From assembly GCF_022788695.1 (NCBI RefSeq), contig NZ_CP085154.1, forward strand, positions 2,108,001 through 2,172,000: a DNA stretch of 64,000 nucleotides. Reading direction: 5' to 3'. Position numbers and translations under genes: made by a program. This document shows, in pieces, positions 1 to 11,934 of the stretch. Numbering within the stretch: position 1 is the first letter of the stretch; each line of letters starts with the position of its first letter. The notes under the pieces were generated by a model, which was not told where the DNA came from, made no database searches, and saw nothing but the letters and a program-made list of their open reading frames with translations. Origin of the DNA: Pseudosulfitobacter sp. DSM 107133 (GTDB lineage Bacteria; Pseudomonadota; Alphaproteobacteria; Rhodobacterales; Rhodobacteraceae).

Positions 1-515
1 CGGATAAATTCAAGGCCGCCGGTATCTGGTACGAACACCGGCTGATCGACGACATGGTCGCCTCGGCGATGAAATGGTCGGGCGGCTATGTCTGGGCCTG
101 CAAGAACTATGACGGCGACGTGCAGTCCGACACCGTGGCGCAGGGCTTTGGCTCGCTGGGGCTGATGACGTCCCTGCTGATGACCCCCGACGGCAAGATC
201 GTCGAGGCCGAAGCCGCCCACGGCACGGTCACCCGCCACTATCGCCAGCACCAGAAGGGCGAACAGACCTCGACCAACTCGATCGCGTCAATCTATGCAT
301 GGACCGGCGGGCTGAAACATCGCGGCAAACTGGACGACAATTCGGCCCTGATCGAATTCGCGCAAACGCTGGAAAAGGTGGTTGTGGACACGGTCGAAAG
401 CGGCTTCATGACCAAGGATCTGGCGCTGCTGGTCGGGCCGGATCAGGGCTGGCTGACGACGATGGGGTTCCTCGAGAAGGTCGACGAGAACCTGAACGCG
501 GCGCTGAAGGGGTAG
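1..515 (+). CDS. icd: Isocitrate dehydrogenase (NADP-dependent), C-terminal part
   Basis: This is the 3' end of a gene that starts outside the window; about 170 residues are visible. The enzyme oxidatively decarboxylates isocitrate to 2-oxoglutarate in the TCA cycle and makes NADPH. The visible part has the stretch [15 protein letters not shown] followed by [19 protein letters not shown] and [18 protein letters not shown], typical of the dimeric eukaryote-like NADP-IDH that alphaproteobacteria carry. The [10 protein letters not shown] segment belongs to the NADP-binding region. The gene ends in TAG and faces the amidotransferase gene tail-to-tail with a gap of 34 bases. The identification is firm; the active-site half cannot be inspected here. 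Confidence 0.96.
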   Translation, partial: DKFKAAGIWYEHRLIDDMVASAMKWSGGYVWACKNYDGDVQSDTVAQGFGSLGLMTSLLMTPDGKIVEAEAAHGTVTRHYRQHQKGEQTSTNSIASIYAWTGGLKHRGKLDDNSALIEFAQTLEKVVVDTVESGFMTKDLALLVGPDQGWLTTMGFLEKVDENLNAALKG

Positions 516-549
516 TTTTTGGCGGTTTGCGGTTCTGACGCCTAACCCC

Positions 550-1341
550 TCAGGCCGCCACCCGTGCAACATCCGCCATCGGTGTAATCACCACTCCGCC
601 GTCCGAAAACGCCGCCAGATGCCCCGCAGGCAGTTCGGTCCAGCCCGCCTGCCCCAGTTCCGGTGGTTCGGACACCACGAACCAGCCCAGATCGTCCGCC
701 CGGCGCTGATAGTAGACCGTGGGCGCAATATGGTCGGTCGAGGTGCGCAGCACAAACAGCCGCTGCCCGTCCATCCATGCCGCCGATGACCGCAGGTGCG
801 GCGTGGTGCCATGGGCACGCGACATCGCCTCGAGCCGCGCATGGGCTGTGACCATCGCAGCCTCGGGCGCGTCGTCCAGACCTTCGGCAATCGCATAGAG
901 AAACAACAGTTCGCTGTCCGTCGCCCCGCGCCGGTTTGCATACAGCGCATCGGACACGCCCATATCGGCCAGCCTGCGAAAGCGATCAAAGCCACCGACC
1001 TGCCCGTTGTGCATGAAGCTCCAGCGCCCGCAGGCGAAAGGATGGCAATTGTTGCGGCTGGTGGCCGAACCGGTTGACGCGCGCACATGGGCCATGAAGG
1101 CGTGGCTTTTGACCGTGCGACACAACGCCATCAGGTTCGGATCGGACCACGCGGGATAAACATCGCGATACAGCCCCGGCTCCGCCCGCTCTCCATACCA
1201 GGCCACGCCCACTCCGTCGCCGTTCAGCGCCGTCTTGCATTCGCTGGCCGCGCGCGATTGATGCACCAGCGCATGGCCGGGGCTGGTTACCAGCCCGTCC
1301 ATAAAGATCGGTTCACCCAGATAGGCCGCCCAACGGCACAT
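550..1341 (-). CDS. Class II glutamine amidotransferase (YafJ/EgtC-like)
   Basis: The 263-residue protein starts Met-Cys-Arg-Trp, so Cys2 would be the N-terminal nucleophile of a class II (Ntn-type) glutamine amidotransferase after Met removal. Other family features are the stretch HVRASTGSATSRNNCHPF near residue 90 and FMHNGQVGGF near residue 110, which line the glutamine pocket. There is no synthetase domain, so it resembles stand-alone YafJ or EgtC proteins, which hydrolyse gamma-glutamyl amides. No egtB or egtD is adjacent, so a role in ergothioneine synthesis is not supported and the substrate is unknown. The DUF6356 gene lies just upstream on the same strand with a gap of 3 bases, suggesting one transcript. 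Confidence 0.85.
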   Translation of the reverse strand: MCRWAAYLGEPIFMDGLVTSPGHALVHQSRAASECKTALNGDGVGVAWYGERAEPGLYRDVYPAWSDPNLMALCRTVKSHAFMAHVRASTGSATSRNNCHPFACGRWSFMHNGQVGGFDRFRRLADMGVSDALYANRRGATDSELLFLYAIAEGLDDAPEAAMVTAHARLEAMSRAHGTTPHLRSSAAWMDGQRLFVLRTSTDHIAPTVYYQRRADDLGWFVVSEPPELGQAGWTELPAGHLAAFSDGGVVITPMADVARVAA

Positions 1342-1344
1342 CAG

Positions 1345-1551
1345 TCATTGACCCCGGTTGTGGGTCTGCGCATACATTTGCGCAATCATCCGGCTGGCGG
1401 TTTTTTCGAACAGACAGGGGATCACCGCATGCACCAGCGCCGCACCGCCCGCCGCAAACAACCGCATTGCGAAGCGGCCTGCGAACAGCAGATGTTCAAG
1501 ATAGCTTTCGTCGACAGTGCGCGGGTGGCTAAGGAAAATGCGTGCGAACAT
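1345..1551 (-). CDS. DUF6356 family small membrane protein
   Basis: This is a 68-residue protein. A longer frame runs upstream, but I chose the ATG at 1549-1551 because AGGAG lies 7 bases before it and because family members start close to a HP-R-[ST]-V motif, here residues 9-13. It has one hydrophobic stretch (about residues 30-50, FAAGGAALVHAVIPCLF) that could cross the membrane, and a polar tail. Function is unknown. It precedes the amidotransferase gene by 3 bases and is probably cotranscribed with it. It is divergent from an Lrp/AsnC gene 114 bases away, which may control the pair. Confidence 0.7.
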   Translation of the reverse strand: MFARIFLSHPRTVDESYLEHLLFAGRFAMRLFAAGGAALVHAVIPCLFEKTASRMIAQMYAQTHNRGQ

Positions 1552-1665
1552 GGGGTAGCTCCTGTTTATCTGTCGCCAATCTGCCTGATTTCCCTCTGAA
1601 AGTGGTCCCAAAATTAGGGGGGAGCACCTGTTGTATTGGGAAAATATCCACTGTATAGAGCATAT

Positions 1666-2124
1666 ATGTTGAATTTAGACGATATCGACCGAAAACTACT
1701 GCACGAATTACAACGCGACGCCAGCCAATCCCTGGATTCGCTCAGCGACGTTGTCGGACTGTCGCGCAACGCCTGCTGGCGCCGCATCCGTCTGATGGAA
1801 GACGCGAGCATCATCACCGCCCGCGTCACATTGGTGGACCCCGCCAAGATCGGCCTGCCGCTGATGGTGTTTATGCAGATCCGCACCGGCAGCCATGATC
1901 CCGACTGGCAGTCAAAATTCTCTGCCGCCACAAATGCCATTCCCGGCATCCTCAGTGTTTTTCGCATGACCGGAGATCTGGATTACCTTGTGCGCGCCCG
2001 CGTGGCGGACATGGCCGATTATGACCGCCTGTACCAACAGCTGATCGCAAGCTTGCCTGTTGCCGATATCTCGTCCAGCTTTGTGATGGAAGACATCAAA
2101 GACAGCACTGCGCTGCCCCTCTGA
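1666..2124 (+). CDS. Lrp/AsnC family transcriptional regulator
   Basis: The protein of 152 residues has the LDDIDRKLLHELQRDA opening and the helix-turn-helix SLDSLSDVVGLSRNACWRRI typical of Lrp/AsnC regulators, then the RAM (AsnC_trans_reg) ligand-binding and oligomerisation domain, including GDLDYLVRARVADMADYDRL. An in-frame ATG at 1636 would add ten residues; I prefer 1666 because family members begin right at the LDxxDRKIL motif. Such proteins bind amino acids and bend DNA as octamers. It is divergent from the DUF6356-amidotransferase pair and 21 bases upstream of an SMR transporter gene, so either could be its target. The effector cannot be read from the sequence. Confidence 0.9.
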   Translation: MLNLDDIDRKLLHELQRDASQSLDSLSDVVGLSRNACWRRIRLMEDASIITARVTLVDPAKIGLPLMVFMQIRTGSHDPDWQSKFSAATNAIPGILSVFRMTGDLDYLVRARVADMADYDRLYQQLIASLPVADISSSFVMEDIKDSTALPL

Positions 2125-2145
2125 CCTGCGAAAAAGGAACATCCC

Positions 2146-2481
2146 TTGCCCCTGCACTATCTCTGGCTGGTCATCGCCATCGTCACCGAAACCCTCGGCA
2201 CCACGGCGTTGCAAGCCTCGCAACAATTTTCGCGGTTCTGGCCGTCGGTGGCGGTCGTGGTGTTCTATGGCCTGTCGTTCTATTTCATGGCGCTGGCGCT
2301 CAAGGTGATGCCGGTGGGCATTGTCTATGCCATCTGGTCGGGTCTGGGGATCGTGCTGATCGCGGGCATCGGTTTTGTCCTGTTCAACCAGCGGCTGGAC
2401 CTGCCTGCGGTGGCGGGTCTGTGCCTGATCATAGCCGGAATTCTGGTGATCCACCTGTTTTCGAACAGCGCCCAGCACTGA
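2146..2481 (+). CDS. Small multidrug resistance (SMR) family transporter
   Basis: This 111-residue protein has four hydrophobic segments, the standard SMR length and topology. Glu15 in the first helix (IVTETLGTTALQAS) matches the essential Glu14 of EmrE, which binds both protons and cationic substrate. The start is TTG at 2146, supported by AAGGA ending 7 bases upstream; no ATG is available near the conserved beginning. It follows the Lrp regulator by 21 bases and probably shares its transcript. It should act as a dimer in the inner membrane as a proton antiporter of cationic compounds, possibly guanidinium-type substrates or osmolytes. The exact substrate is not predictable. Confidence 0.88.
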   Translation: MPLHYLWLVIAIVTETLGTTALQASQQFSRFWPSVAVVVFYGLSFYFMALALKVMPVGIVYAIWSGLGIVLIAGIGFVLFNQRLDLPAVAGLCLIIAGILVIHLFSNSAQH

Positions 2482-2514
2482 AAACCCCGCAGCTTTGCGG
2501 CAACTATCGGCGTC

Positions 2515-2536
2515 AAAGGGCGTTATAACCCTTTTT
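2515..2536 (+). terminator. Weak terminator-like hairpin after the SMR gene
   Basis: AAAGGG at 2515-2520 pairs with CCCTTT at 2529-2534 around an 8-base loop and runs into five T residues. The stem is short, so this is a weak candidate for the end of the Lrp-SMR transcript ahead of typA. Confidence 0.35.
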
Positions 2537-2598
2537 CACTGGTCTTTGCTGCACCCGCACGGTATGCGCGCGGCAACTTACCCTTAAAGGCTGAACCC

Positions 2599-4416
2599 AT
2601 GGAACTGCGCAACATCGCAATCATCGCCCACGTTGACCACGGCAAAACAACATTGGTCGACGAATTGCTGAAACAATCGGGCACCTACCGCGAAAATCAG
2701 GCGACCACCGAACGCGCCATGGACAGCAACGATCTGGAACGCGAACGCGGTATCACGATCTTTGCCAAACCCACGTCGGTGGAATGGAAAGGCACGCGGA
2801 TCAACATCGTTGACACCCCCGGCCACGCCGATTTTGGCGGCGAAGTGGAACGTATCCTGTCGATGGTCGACGGCGTTGTGCTGCTGGTGGATGCCGCCGA
2901 AGGCCCGATGCCGCAAACCAAATTCGTGACATCGAAAGCGTTGAAGCTGGGCCTGCGCCCCATCGTTGTGGTCAACAAGGTCGACAAGGCCGACGGCGAA
3001 CCCGACCGCGCGCTGGACGAATGCTTTGACTTGTTCGCCAACCTTGACGCCACCGACGAACAGCTGGACTTCCCGACCATGTACGCCTCGGGGCGCAACG
3101 GCTGGGCCGATATGGAACTGGACGGCCCGCGCAAGGGTCTGGACGCCCTGTTCGACCTGATCCTCAGCCACGTACCCGCTCCGGCGCAGGTGGCCAATGC
3201 CAACCAACCCTTCAGCATGCTGGCCACCACACTGGGCGGCGATCCCTTCCTGGGCCGTCTGCTGACCGGCCGTGTTGAATCCGGCACCGTCAAGGCAGGT
3301 CAGACCATCAAAGCCATGTCGCGCGACGGCAAGCTGATCGAAAACTTCCGCTGCACCAAGATCCTGGCCTTCCGCGGTCTGGACCAGACCGCCATCGACG
3401 TGGCCGAAGCCGGTGACATCGTGTCGATCGCGGGCATGACCAAGGCAACTGTGGCCGACACGCTGGCCGATGCTTCGGTCGTTGACGCGATCCCGGCCCA
3501 GCCCATCGACCCGCCCACCATCACCGTCACCTTCGGCATCAACGACAGCCCGCTGGCAGGCCGTGACGGCAAGAAAGTGCAAAGCCGCGTCATCCGTGAC
3601 CGCCTGCACAAGGAAGCCGAAAGCAACGTCGCCATCAAGATCAGCGACACCCCCGGCGGCGAAGCCTTTGAAGTTGCGGGCCGTGGCGAATTGCAAATGG
3701 GCGTTCTGATCGAGAACATGCGCCGCGAAGGATTCGAGCTGTCGATCTCGCGTCCACAGGTTCTGTTCCAGGACATCGACGGCGTGCGTCATGAACCCAT
3801 CGAAGAAGCCACCATCGACGTGGATGATGAATATTCGGGCGCCGTCATCGAAAAGATCACCGGCGCGCGCAAGGGCGAGCTGGTCGAGATGAAGCCCGCA
3901 GGCGCCGGCAAGACACGCATCGTGGCCCATGTGCCATCGCGCGGGCTGATCGGCTATCATGGCGAATTCCTGACCGACACGCGCGGCACCGGCGTTCTGA
4001 ACCGTGTGTTCCACAGCTGGGCACCGCACAAGGGCGTTATCCCGGGCCGTCGCGCGGGCGTTCTGATCTCGATGGAAAACGGGGTTTCCGTGTCCTATGC
4101 CCTGTGGAAACTGGAAGACCGCGGCAAGTTCTTTATCGGCGCGCAGGAAGCCGTGTACACTGGCATGATCATCGGTGAGCACAGCCGAGAAAACGATCTG
4201 GAAGTGAACCCGCTGAAGGGCAAACAGCTGACCAACGTGCGCGCATCGGGCACCGATGAAGCCGTGCGCCTGACCACGCCGATCACGCTCTCGCTGGAAG
4301 AGGCGATTGCCTATATCGACGATGACGAACTGGTCGAAGTGACGCCCAACGCGATCCGTCTGCGCAAGCGGTATCTGGACCCGCACGAGCGCAAGCGGAT
4401 GGCGAAATCGGCCTGA
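2599..4416 (+). CDS. typA: Translational GTPase TypA/BipA
   Basis: This 605-residue GTPase of the EF-G family binds the ribosome and helps 50S subunit assembly and translation under stress or cold. G1 is AHVDHGKT at residues 10-17, the effector region holds [12 protein letters not shown]3 is [10 protein letters not shown] and G4 is [13 protein letters not shown]. Domain II, the EF-G III-like and V-like domains and the BipA-specific C-terminus ([22 protein letters not shown]) follow. Length matches the family. AAAGG lies 8 bases before the ATG. It stands alone: a hairpin follows it and the next gene is convergent. Confidence 0.97.
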   Translation: MELRNIAIIAHVDHGKTTLVDELLKQSGTYRENQATTERAMDSNDLERERGITIFAKPTSVEWKGTRINIVDTPGHADFGGEVERILSMVDGVVLLVDAAEGPMPQTKFVTSKALKLGLRPIVVVNKVDKADGEPDRALDECFDLFANLDATDEQLDFPTMYASGRNGWADMELDGPRKGLDALFDLILSHVPAPAQVANANQPFSMLATTLGGDPFLGRLLTGRVESGTVKAGQTIKAMSRDGKLIENFRCTKILAFRGLDQTAIDVAEAGDIVSIAGMTKATVADTLADASVVDAIPAQPIDPPTITVTFGINDSPLAGRDGKKVQSRVIRDRLHKEAESNVAIKISDTPGGEAFEVAGRGELQMGVLIENMRREGFELSISRPQVLFQDIDGVRHEPIEEATIDVDDEYSGAVIEKITGARKGELVEMKPAGAGKTRIVAHVPSRGLIGYHGEFLTDTRGTGVLNRVFHSWAPHKGVIPGRRAGVLISMENGVSVSYALWKLEDRGKFFIGAQEAVYTGMIIGEHSRENDLEVNPLKGKQLTNVRASGTDEAVRLTTPITLSLEEAIAYIDDDELVEVTPNAIRLRKRYLDPHERKRMAKSA

Positions 4417-4436
4417 TTTCGGCAGGATAAGATGTG

Positions 4437-4468
4437 AAAAAGGCGCCCTGATCGGGGCGCCTTTTTTG
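4437..4468 (+). terminator. Rho-independent terminator of typA
   Basis: AGGCGCCC at 4441-4448 pairs with GGGCGCCT at 4455-4462 (8 bp, 6-base loop) and is followed by a run of six T. A preceding A-run on the plus strand means it could also work for the convergent DUF1330 transcript. Confidence 0.9.
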
Positions 4469-4480
4469 TTTTGCCCGGTG

Positions 4481-4542
4481 CGGGGGCGCTGCCCCCTTGG
4501 CCTGCGGCCAATTCACCCGGGATATTTTGGGCCAAAAGAAAT
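4481..4542. repeat. Intergenic roseobacter-type repeat, copy 1 (GATATTTT variant)
   Basis: The palindromic core GGGGGCGCTGCCCCC is followed by a spacer and then ACCCGGGATATTTTGGGCC and AAAAGAAA. Nearly the same order of blocks recurs at 61751-61797. Both copies sit between convergent genes. I read it as a dispersed repeat of chromosomal origin with unknown function. Confidence 0.75.
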
Positions 4543-4548
4543 GGCCGG

Positions 4549-4836
4549 TTACTCGCTGGTTTCGACGATCAGAAGCTCACGTTCCGATGCGCCACGGGCA
4601 TGGGACAGCGCCTCTTGGTAGGCGTCCGAATGATAGCATTCCTCGGCCGCCTCGACCGAAGGGAAACGCGCGACGACGTTGCGCGGGCGCTCTTTGCCTT
4701 CAAGCTGCACGAAACGGCCACCGCGTGCGACAAAGGCACCGCCGTGGGCGGCGATGGCCGGGCCTGCCAGCTTGGCGTATTTTGCATAGGCTTCTTCGTC
4801 GGTGACGGTGACGTGGGCGATCCAAAGTGCGGGCAT
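4549..4836 (-). CDS. DUF1330 domain-containing protein
   Basis: The 95-residue protein begins MPALWIAHVTVTDEEAYAKY and carries the DUF1330 ferredoxin-like fold pattern, with GGAFVARGGRFVQLEG and a closing VARFPSVEAAEECYHSDAYQEAL segment. I chose this start because GGAGGA sits 4 bases upstream and the family begins here, although the frame is open further upstream through alaS sequence. Its ATG lies 1 base after the alaS stop on the same strand, so the two genes are almost certainly translated from one message. DUF1330 proteins resemble dimeric alpha-beta barrel enzymes; no activity is established. Confidence 0.88.
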   Translation of the reverse strand: MPALWIAHVTVTDEEAYAKYAKLAGPAIAAHGGAFVARGGRFVQLEGKERPRNVVARFPSVEAAEECYHSDAYQEALSHARGASERELLIVETSE

Positions 4837-4837
4837 G

Positions 4838-7492
<2,655 letters not shown>

Positions 7493-7589
7493 GTGGTGTG
7501 GGCCTTTTTTGGCGCGGAAGGTAGCTTTGCGATGGGATACCTGCCCATCTGGCCGCTGTCCACCATGCAAAGCGACACCCGAAACGCAC

Positions 7590-7614
7590 AAGGCGCACCA
7601 ATGTGGCGCGCCTT
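7590..7614 (-). terminator. Hairpin downstream of recA
   Basis: AAGGCGC at 7590-7596 pairs with GCGCCTT at 7608-7614, with an extra CCA/TGG pairing inside the loop. On the minus strand it follows the recA stop by 26 bases and is trailed by only a short T-run, so it is a weak or Rho-assisted terminator, or an RNA 3'-end stabiliser. Confidence 0.4.
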
Positions 7615-7640
7615 GAGAAAATCACAGGGTTACGCGCAGG

Positions 7641-8714
7641 TCATCCGTCCAGCACATCATCGCCGCCATCCCCAAAGGAAGCGCCGAAATCCAGTCCGTG
7701 CGCTGCGCGTATCTTGTCCTCGATCTCGATGGCGACAGAGGGATTGTCCTTGAGGAACTGTTTCGAATTCTCACGGCCCTGCCCCATGCGTTCATCCCCG
7801 TAGCTGAACCAGGAGCCGGATTTTTCGACGACACCCGCCTTGACCCCCAGATCCAGCAGCTCGCCCATTTTCGAGATGCCCTCGCCGTACATGATGTCAA
7901 ACTCGACCTGTTTGAACGGCGCTGCCACCTTGTTCTTGACGACTTTGACGCGTGTGGCGTTGCCGACAACTTCGTCGCGGTCTTTCAACGATCCGATGCG
8001 ACGGATATCAAGACGCACCGAAGAGTAGAATTTCAGCGCATTGCCGCCCGAGGTGGTTTCGGGCGAGCCGAACATAACGCCAATTTTCATACGGATCTGG
8101 TTGATGAAGATGACCATGCAGTTGCTGCGGCTGATCGAACCGGTCAACTTGCGCATGGCCTGGCTCATCAGGCGGGCCTGAACGCCAACGCTGCTGTCGC
8201 CCATATCGCCCTCAAGCTCCGACTTCGGCGTCAGCGCCGCAACCGAATCGACAACAACCATGTTGACCGCCCCCGAGCGCACCAGCGTATCGGTGATCTC
8301 AAGCGCCTGTTCGCCCGTGTCGGGCTGCGAAATCAGCAGTTCGTCAATATCCACGCCCAGTTTTTTGGCGTAATGCGGGTCAAGCGCGTGTTCGGCGTCG
8401 ACAAAGGCGCAAACACCGCCGGCTTTTTGCTGCTCGGCAATACAATGCAGTGTCAACGTGGTCTTACCCGAGGATTCAGGGCCGTAAATTTCGATGATGC
8501 GGCCCATGGGCAAGCCGCCGATGCCCAGTGCAATGTCCAGGCCCAGCGATCCGGTTGAACTGGCGGTGATATCCTGGATGGCCCCTTCGGCACCCAGTTT
8601 CATGATCGAACCCTTGCCGAATTGCCGTTCAATCTGTGCCAACGCACTGTCCAGCGCCTTTTGTTTATCCGCTTGTTTCTTGTTGTCCATGGTCAATAGA
8701 TCTGCCGTTGCCAT
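7641..8714 (-). CDS. recA: Recombinase RecA
   Basis: RecA forms filaments on single-stranded DNA, drives strand exchange and triggers LexA self-cleavage. The 357-residue protein has the Walker A motif GPESSGKT at residues 78-85, the Walker B region [12 protein letters not shown], and the L1/L2 DNA-binding loops ([20 protein letters not shown] and [18 protein letters not shown]). AAGGGA lies 8 bases upstream of the ATG. A perfect alphaproteobacterial SOS box lies 64 bases upstream of the start. It is divergent from a sulfotransferase-like gene. Confidence 0.98.
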   Translation of the reverse strand: MATADLLTMDNKKQADKQKALDSALAQIERQFGKGSIMKLGAEGAIQDITASSTGSLGLDIALGIGGLPMGRIIEIYGPESSGKTTLTLHCIAEQQKAGGVCAFVDAEHALDPHYAKKLGVDIDELLISQPDTGEQALEITDTLVRSGAVNMVVVDSVAALTPKSELEGDMGDSSVGVQARLMSQAMRKLTGSISRSNCMVIFINQIRMKIGVMFGSPETTSGGNALKFYSSVRLDIRRIGSLKDRDEVVGNATRVKVVKNKVAAPFKQVEFDIMYGEGISKMGELLDLGVKAGVVEKSGSWFSYGDERMGQGRENSKQFLKDNPSVAIEIEDKIRAAHGLDFGASFGDGGDDVLDG

Positions 8715-8777
8715 TGTTATCGTCCCTTAGTGTCATACCCCGAAGGGGGCGGCAATCGCTGCCTGTGCTGCGCCGAT

Positions 8778-8792
8778 GTTCCTATTGTGTTC
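8778..8792. promoter_or_regulatory. LexA (SOS) box, GTTC-N7-GTTC
   Basis: GTTC at 8778-8781 and GTTC at 8789-8792 are separated by 7 bases, the exact direct repeat bound by LexA in alphaproteobacteria. It lies 64 bases before recA and 122 bases before the divergent sulfotransferase-like gene. A near-match with one mismatch, GGAC-N7-GAAC, lies at 8800-8814 and could be a second, weaker site. Confidence 0.88.
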
Positions 8793-8914
8793 TGTATGCG
8801 GACAAAATGAGAACATTTCAATCAAATTTTTGCTGTCCCACATTGAGGCAAAAATTGTTAAAGAGTGGTGAACGGTATAAAGTTCCAAAGAAATTTGCGA
8901 GGTCATTCACTTAA

Positions 8915-9508
8915 ATGCTTGTTTTCTTTAAAGAACGTCTGGCCTTCCTTTCAGTCCCAAAAACCGGAACCACCGCATATGAAAGCGCGTTGCGTGTGCG
9001 CGCGGACATGTCGATATCCGAGCCTCCCATGCTGAAACACGCGCCAGTCTATCGCTACAACCGTTTCGTGCGGCCGATGTTTCTCAAGGTGTGTGACACC
9101 GAGCTTGAGCTGATGGCTGTGATGCGCCACCCCGTCAGTTGGCTGGGGTCGTGGTGGCGCTATCGTCAGCGACCGTTTATGGCGGGCAAGCCGAATGCGA
9201 CCCACGGGATCAGTTTCGATGATTTTGTTCTGGCTTATATGAAAGGCAACAAGCCCGGGTTTGCCGATGTGGGCAGCCAGTTCAAGTTTCTCGAAGCGCA
9301 GCCAAACGGTGTCGGTGTAACCCACCTGTTTCGCTATGAAGATCAGCCGCGGTTGCAGGCGTTCTTATGTGCACGACTAGACGTATCGCTGAATCTTGCC
9401 CGCGAAAACGTGTCGCCTGAAATGCCCTTAAACCTCTCGCCCGAGGTTGAAAAACGGTTCCGGCGCAAGTTTTCCGATGAATTCGACCTTTACAACAGCA
9501 TTGCCTGA
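8915..9508 (+). CDS. Sulfotransferase-like protein
   Basis: The 197-residue protein opens with a PAPS-binding loop, VPKTGTTAYESAL (residues 14-26), and has a second typical block, MRHPVSWLGSWWRY (residues 70-83), resembling the 3'-phosphate-binding RxxxxS segment. These suggest transfer of sulfate from PAPS to a sugar, lipid or peptide, but the acceptor is unknown. No signal peptide is visible, so it should act in the cytosol. It is inserted between recA and cckA on the opposite strand: it diverges from recA across the SOS box and ends 6 bases from the cckA stop. The upstream DNA (8800-8910) is AT-richer than its surroundings. The ribosome binding site is weak. Confidence 0.7.
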   Translation: MLVFFKERLAFLSVPKTGTTAYESALRVRADMSISEPPMLKHAPVYRYNRFVRPMFLKVCDTELELMAVMRHPVSWLGSWWRYRQRPFMAGKPNATHGISFDDFVLAYMKGNKPGFADVGSQFKFLEAQPNGVGVTHLFRYEDQPRLQAFLCARLDVSLNLARENVSPEMPLNLSPEVEKRFRRKFSDEFDLYNSIA

Positions 9509-9514
9509 CCGAAG

Positions 9515-11821
9515 TCAGTGCAACTGTTTGTGAACCGTTTCCGTTAGTTCAACCAGTGAAAATGGTTTGGGCAGGAACACCGAATTCGGTATTGTTGCCT
9601 GATCGTCATTCAGCTTGTCCTCGGCATAGCCCGACACAAACACCACACGCACTTCGGGTCGCGTTTTCAAGGCTTCTCGCACCCAGCTAGGCCCATCCTT
9701 GCCCGGCATTACGACATCCGTGACAAACAGATCGACGTTCAAATCGGAATCTTCCAGTGTTTTCAATGCGGATTCGGCGCAATCCGCTTCCAGCACCGTG
9801 TACCCCCGCAACCGCAGGGCGCGGCTGGCAAAGGCACGGACCGGCGCCTCGTCTTCGACCAGCAAGATGACTCCATCGCCATGACTTGGGGTTGCAACCT
9901 CGCCGGGCAGCGCCATTTTTTGCACGGGCAAAGGGGCGCCATCCAAAACCGGGAACAGCAGCGAAAAACATGTGCCCTGCCCCTCAACGCTGTCCACAAA
10001 GATAAAACCGCCGGTCTGTTTGACAATGCCGTAGGCCGTCGACAAACCCAGCCCCGTGCCCTCGCCAGTGCGTTTTGTTGTAAAGAATGGTTCGAACACC
10101 TTTTGCAGCTTATCCGGTGCAATTCCGGTGCCCTGATCAACCACACGCACAGTGACGTAATTACCCACCGGCACGGTCACCCGGTCGCGCTGCATCGGTG
10201 TGGTCAGAGTGGTGCATTCCGTCTCAATTCGGATCTCGCCACCATCGGGCATCGCATCGCGTGCGTTTACCACCAGGTTCATCAGAACCTGTTCAAGCTG
10301 TCGTTTGTCAGCGCGGATCGCCTGCAACATCGGGTCGTGGCTGAGGGTCAGCGTCACCTTTTCGCCCACCAGACGGTTCAACAGATGCGTCAGATCGGAA
10401 AGCGTATCGCGCATGTCGAGCATTTCAGGGCGCAGCGTCTGTTTGCGTGAAAAGGCCAGCAATTGCCCCACCAAAGCTGCCGCGCGGTTTGCGTTCTGGT
10501 TGATTTGCACCAGATCACCATAATCCGAATCGCCCTGATCATGGCGCAACAACAGCAGATCGCAATGGCCCGAAATGGCTGTCAGCAGATTGTTGAAATC
10601 ATGCGCGACACCGCCGGCCAACTGGCCAATCGCTTGCATTTTCTGGCTTTGTACGAATTGCGCTTCCAGCGTTTTCAGTTCTGTCGCATCCGTCAAAACC
10701 GCAATAACACTCGCCTCGCCATCCTCGGTGACGCGATGCAGGCTGACCTGCACGAACATTTCCTTGTCTGCGCGTTTCAGACGCAGAAATTCCGAATTTT
10801 GCACCGCCCGGCCGGCCAGTGTTTCGGCCAGCCAATCCGCAATCGGGCGCCCCAAACCTTCCATCAAAGAAGTCACATGCGCGCCGCTTTTCATGGCCTC
10901 GCCAACCAGGGTGGCCGCGGATGTGTTGTGTGCTTTGACATGGCCGTCGGATGCGATCAGTACCAGCGGCACCGGCAATGTTTCGAAAGCACCCCAACTG
11001 TCAGCGGGCACCTGGGCCGATTGCGCCATAGGTAACAGATACAACGCCCGACGTCCTGCGCCGCTTTCCACTTCGGTCACCGAACACCGCAACGTCCCGT
11101 TTTGAGTGGACAGTTCTGACACTTCTCCCGACACGGGTGCACCGTCCACGAACAACTGATCCAGCGTTTTGGCGCGATGGCCGATCAGGGCGCGTGCGCC
11201 GTCGTTCATAAACAGAATGGCCCCCGTGCGCCCGACCATGACCATCGGCAGGCCCGGCCCATCATGCCCTTTGGTGAGCGTGCGTTCGGTCACGGTCTCC
11301 ATCCGCCACAAATATGTATCCGAGCCCATGAGGTGCACCGCCAGCCGGATGTGGTTCTTGCGTGTCGCAATATCCTCATGCGCGGCACCTTCTGCGTCCG
11401 CAGTGGTTTTCAAACGATAGATAATACCACCGGGATTGGCGAATGTGTCCCGCAGCAGGCCGGCCAGCGTTTCAACCTCGGCTTCGCCGTGATGCGCGCG
11501 TGCTGCCGCATTCATCGACAGAATGCGCCCGTCGCCATCGGTGACCATGCTCAGCGCCGCATCGTTTTCGATAAAATCGGACATTATGGCAAAAGCCATT
11601 GCGCGACGACGTTTCTGGCGGCTGTTGAATACATACATGAACCCTGACAAGACAAACAATGTCATTGCAAAAGTGACCAGCCCGATCTGCACCACCCCGA
11701 CAGGCGCCATTGCGCCCATCATCCCCAGCAACACAGCCCCCATCGTCAAAGAACGCAGCCGCCGGGCGCCCAGTTCAGAAATACGCCCCAATGGCCCTTT
11801 TGTCAGTACGCTGCCCTGCAA
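9515..11821 (-). CDS. cckA: CckA-type hybrid sensor histidine kinase
   Basis: CckA phosphorylates and dephosphorylates the phosphotransferase ChpT, which controls CtrA; in rhodobacters this acts on motility and gene transfer agents. The 768-residue protein has two membrane helices near residues 24-65, PAS-like sensory regions to about 380, a HisKA domain with [14 protein letters not shown] (His407), an HATPase domain ([35 protein letters not shown]) and a C-terminal receiver with acceptor Asp702 and Lys752 in PKPF. This layout and the HDFNNLLT signature match CckA. The start is TTG at 11821 with AGGGTGA upstream; an ATG at residue 27 is an alternative but would cut the first helix. chpT and ctrA are not in the window. 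Confidence 0.93.
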   Translation of the reverse strand: MQGSVLTKGPLGRISELGARRLRSLTMGAVLLGMMGAMAPVGVVQIGLVTFAMTLFVLSGFMYVFNSRQKRRRAMAFAIMSDFIENDAALSMVTDGDGRILSMNAAARAHHGEAEVETLAGLLRDTFANPGGIIYRLKTTADAEGAAHEDIATRKNHIRLAVHLMGSDTYLWRMETVTERTLTKGHDGPGLPMVMVGRTGAILFMNDGARALIGHRAKTLDQLFVDGAPVSGEVSELSTQNGTLRCSVTEVESGAGRRALYLLPMAQSAQVPADSWGAFETLPVPLVLIASDGHVKAHNTSAATLVGEAMKSGAHVTSLMEGLGRPIADWLAETLAGRAVQNSEFLRLKRADKEMFVQVSLHRVTEDGEASVIAVLTDATELKTLEAQFVQSQKMQAIGQLAGGVAHDFNNLLTAISGHCDLLLLRHDQGDSDYGDLVQINQNANRAAALVGQLLAFSRKQTLRPEMLDMRDTLSDLTHLLNRLVGEKVTLTLSHDPMLQAIRADKRQLEQVLMNLVVNARDAMPDGGEIRIETECTTLTTPMQRDRVTVPVGNYVTVRVVDQGTGIAPDKLQKVFEPFFTTKRTGEGTGLGLSTAYGIVKQTGGFIFVDSVEGQGTCFSLLFPVLDGAPLPVQKMALPGEVATPSHGDGVILLVEDEAPVRAFASRALRLRGYTVLEADCAESALKTLEDSDLNVDLFVTDVVMPGKDGPSWVREALKTRPEVRVVFVSGYAEDKLNDDQATIPNSVFLPKPFSLVELTETVHKQLH

Positions 11822-11934
11822 AACTTCACCCTACTCTCGAATCGTTCCTGCGAGTTTCGCGCAGAAAGGATTAACTGCTGATTAATTGCAGCGAGATACG
11901 GGGAGCAAAAACCAGTGGGTGGTCACGCCTCTCC

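Noticed and set aside
1636..1665. Longer N-terminus for the Lrp regulator
   Set aside because: The extra ten residues are not family-like and the conserved LDDIDRKLL opening begins at 1666.
2584..4386. A 600-codon open frame antisense to typA
   Set aside because: Shadow of typA; it has no ribosome binding site and shows no family pattern.
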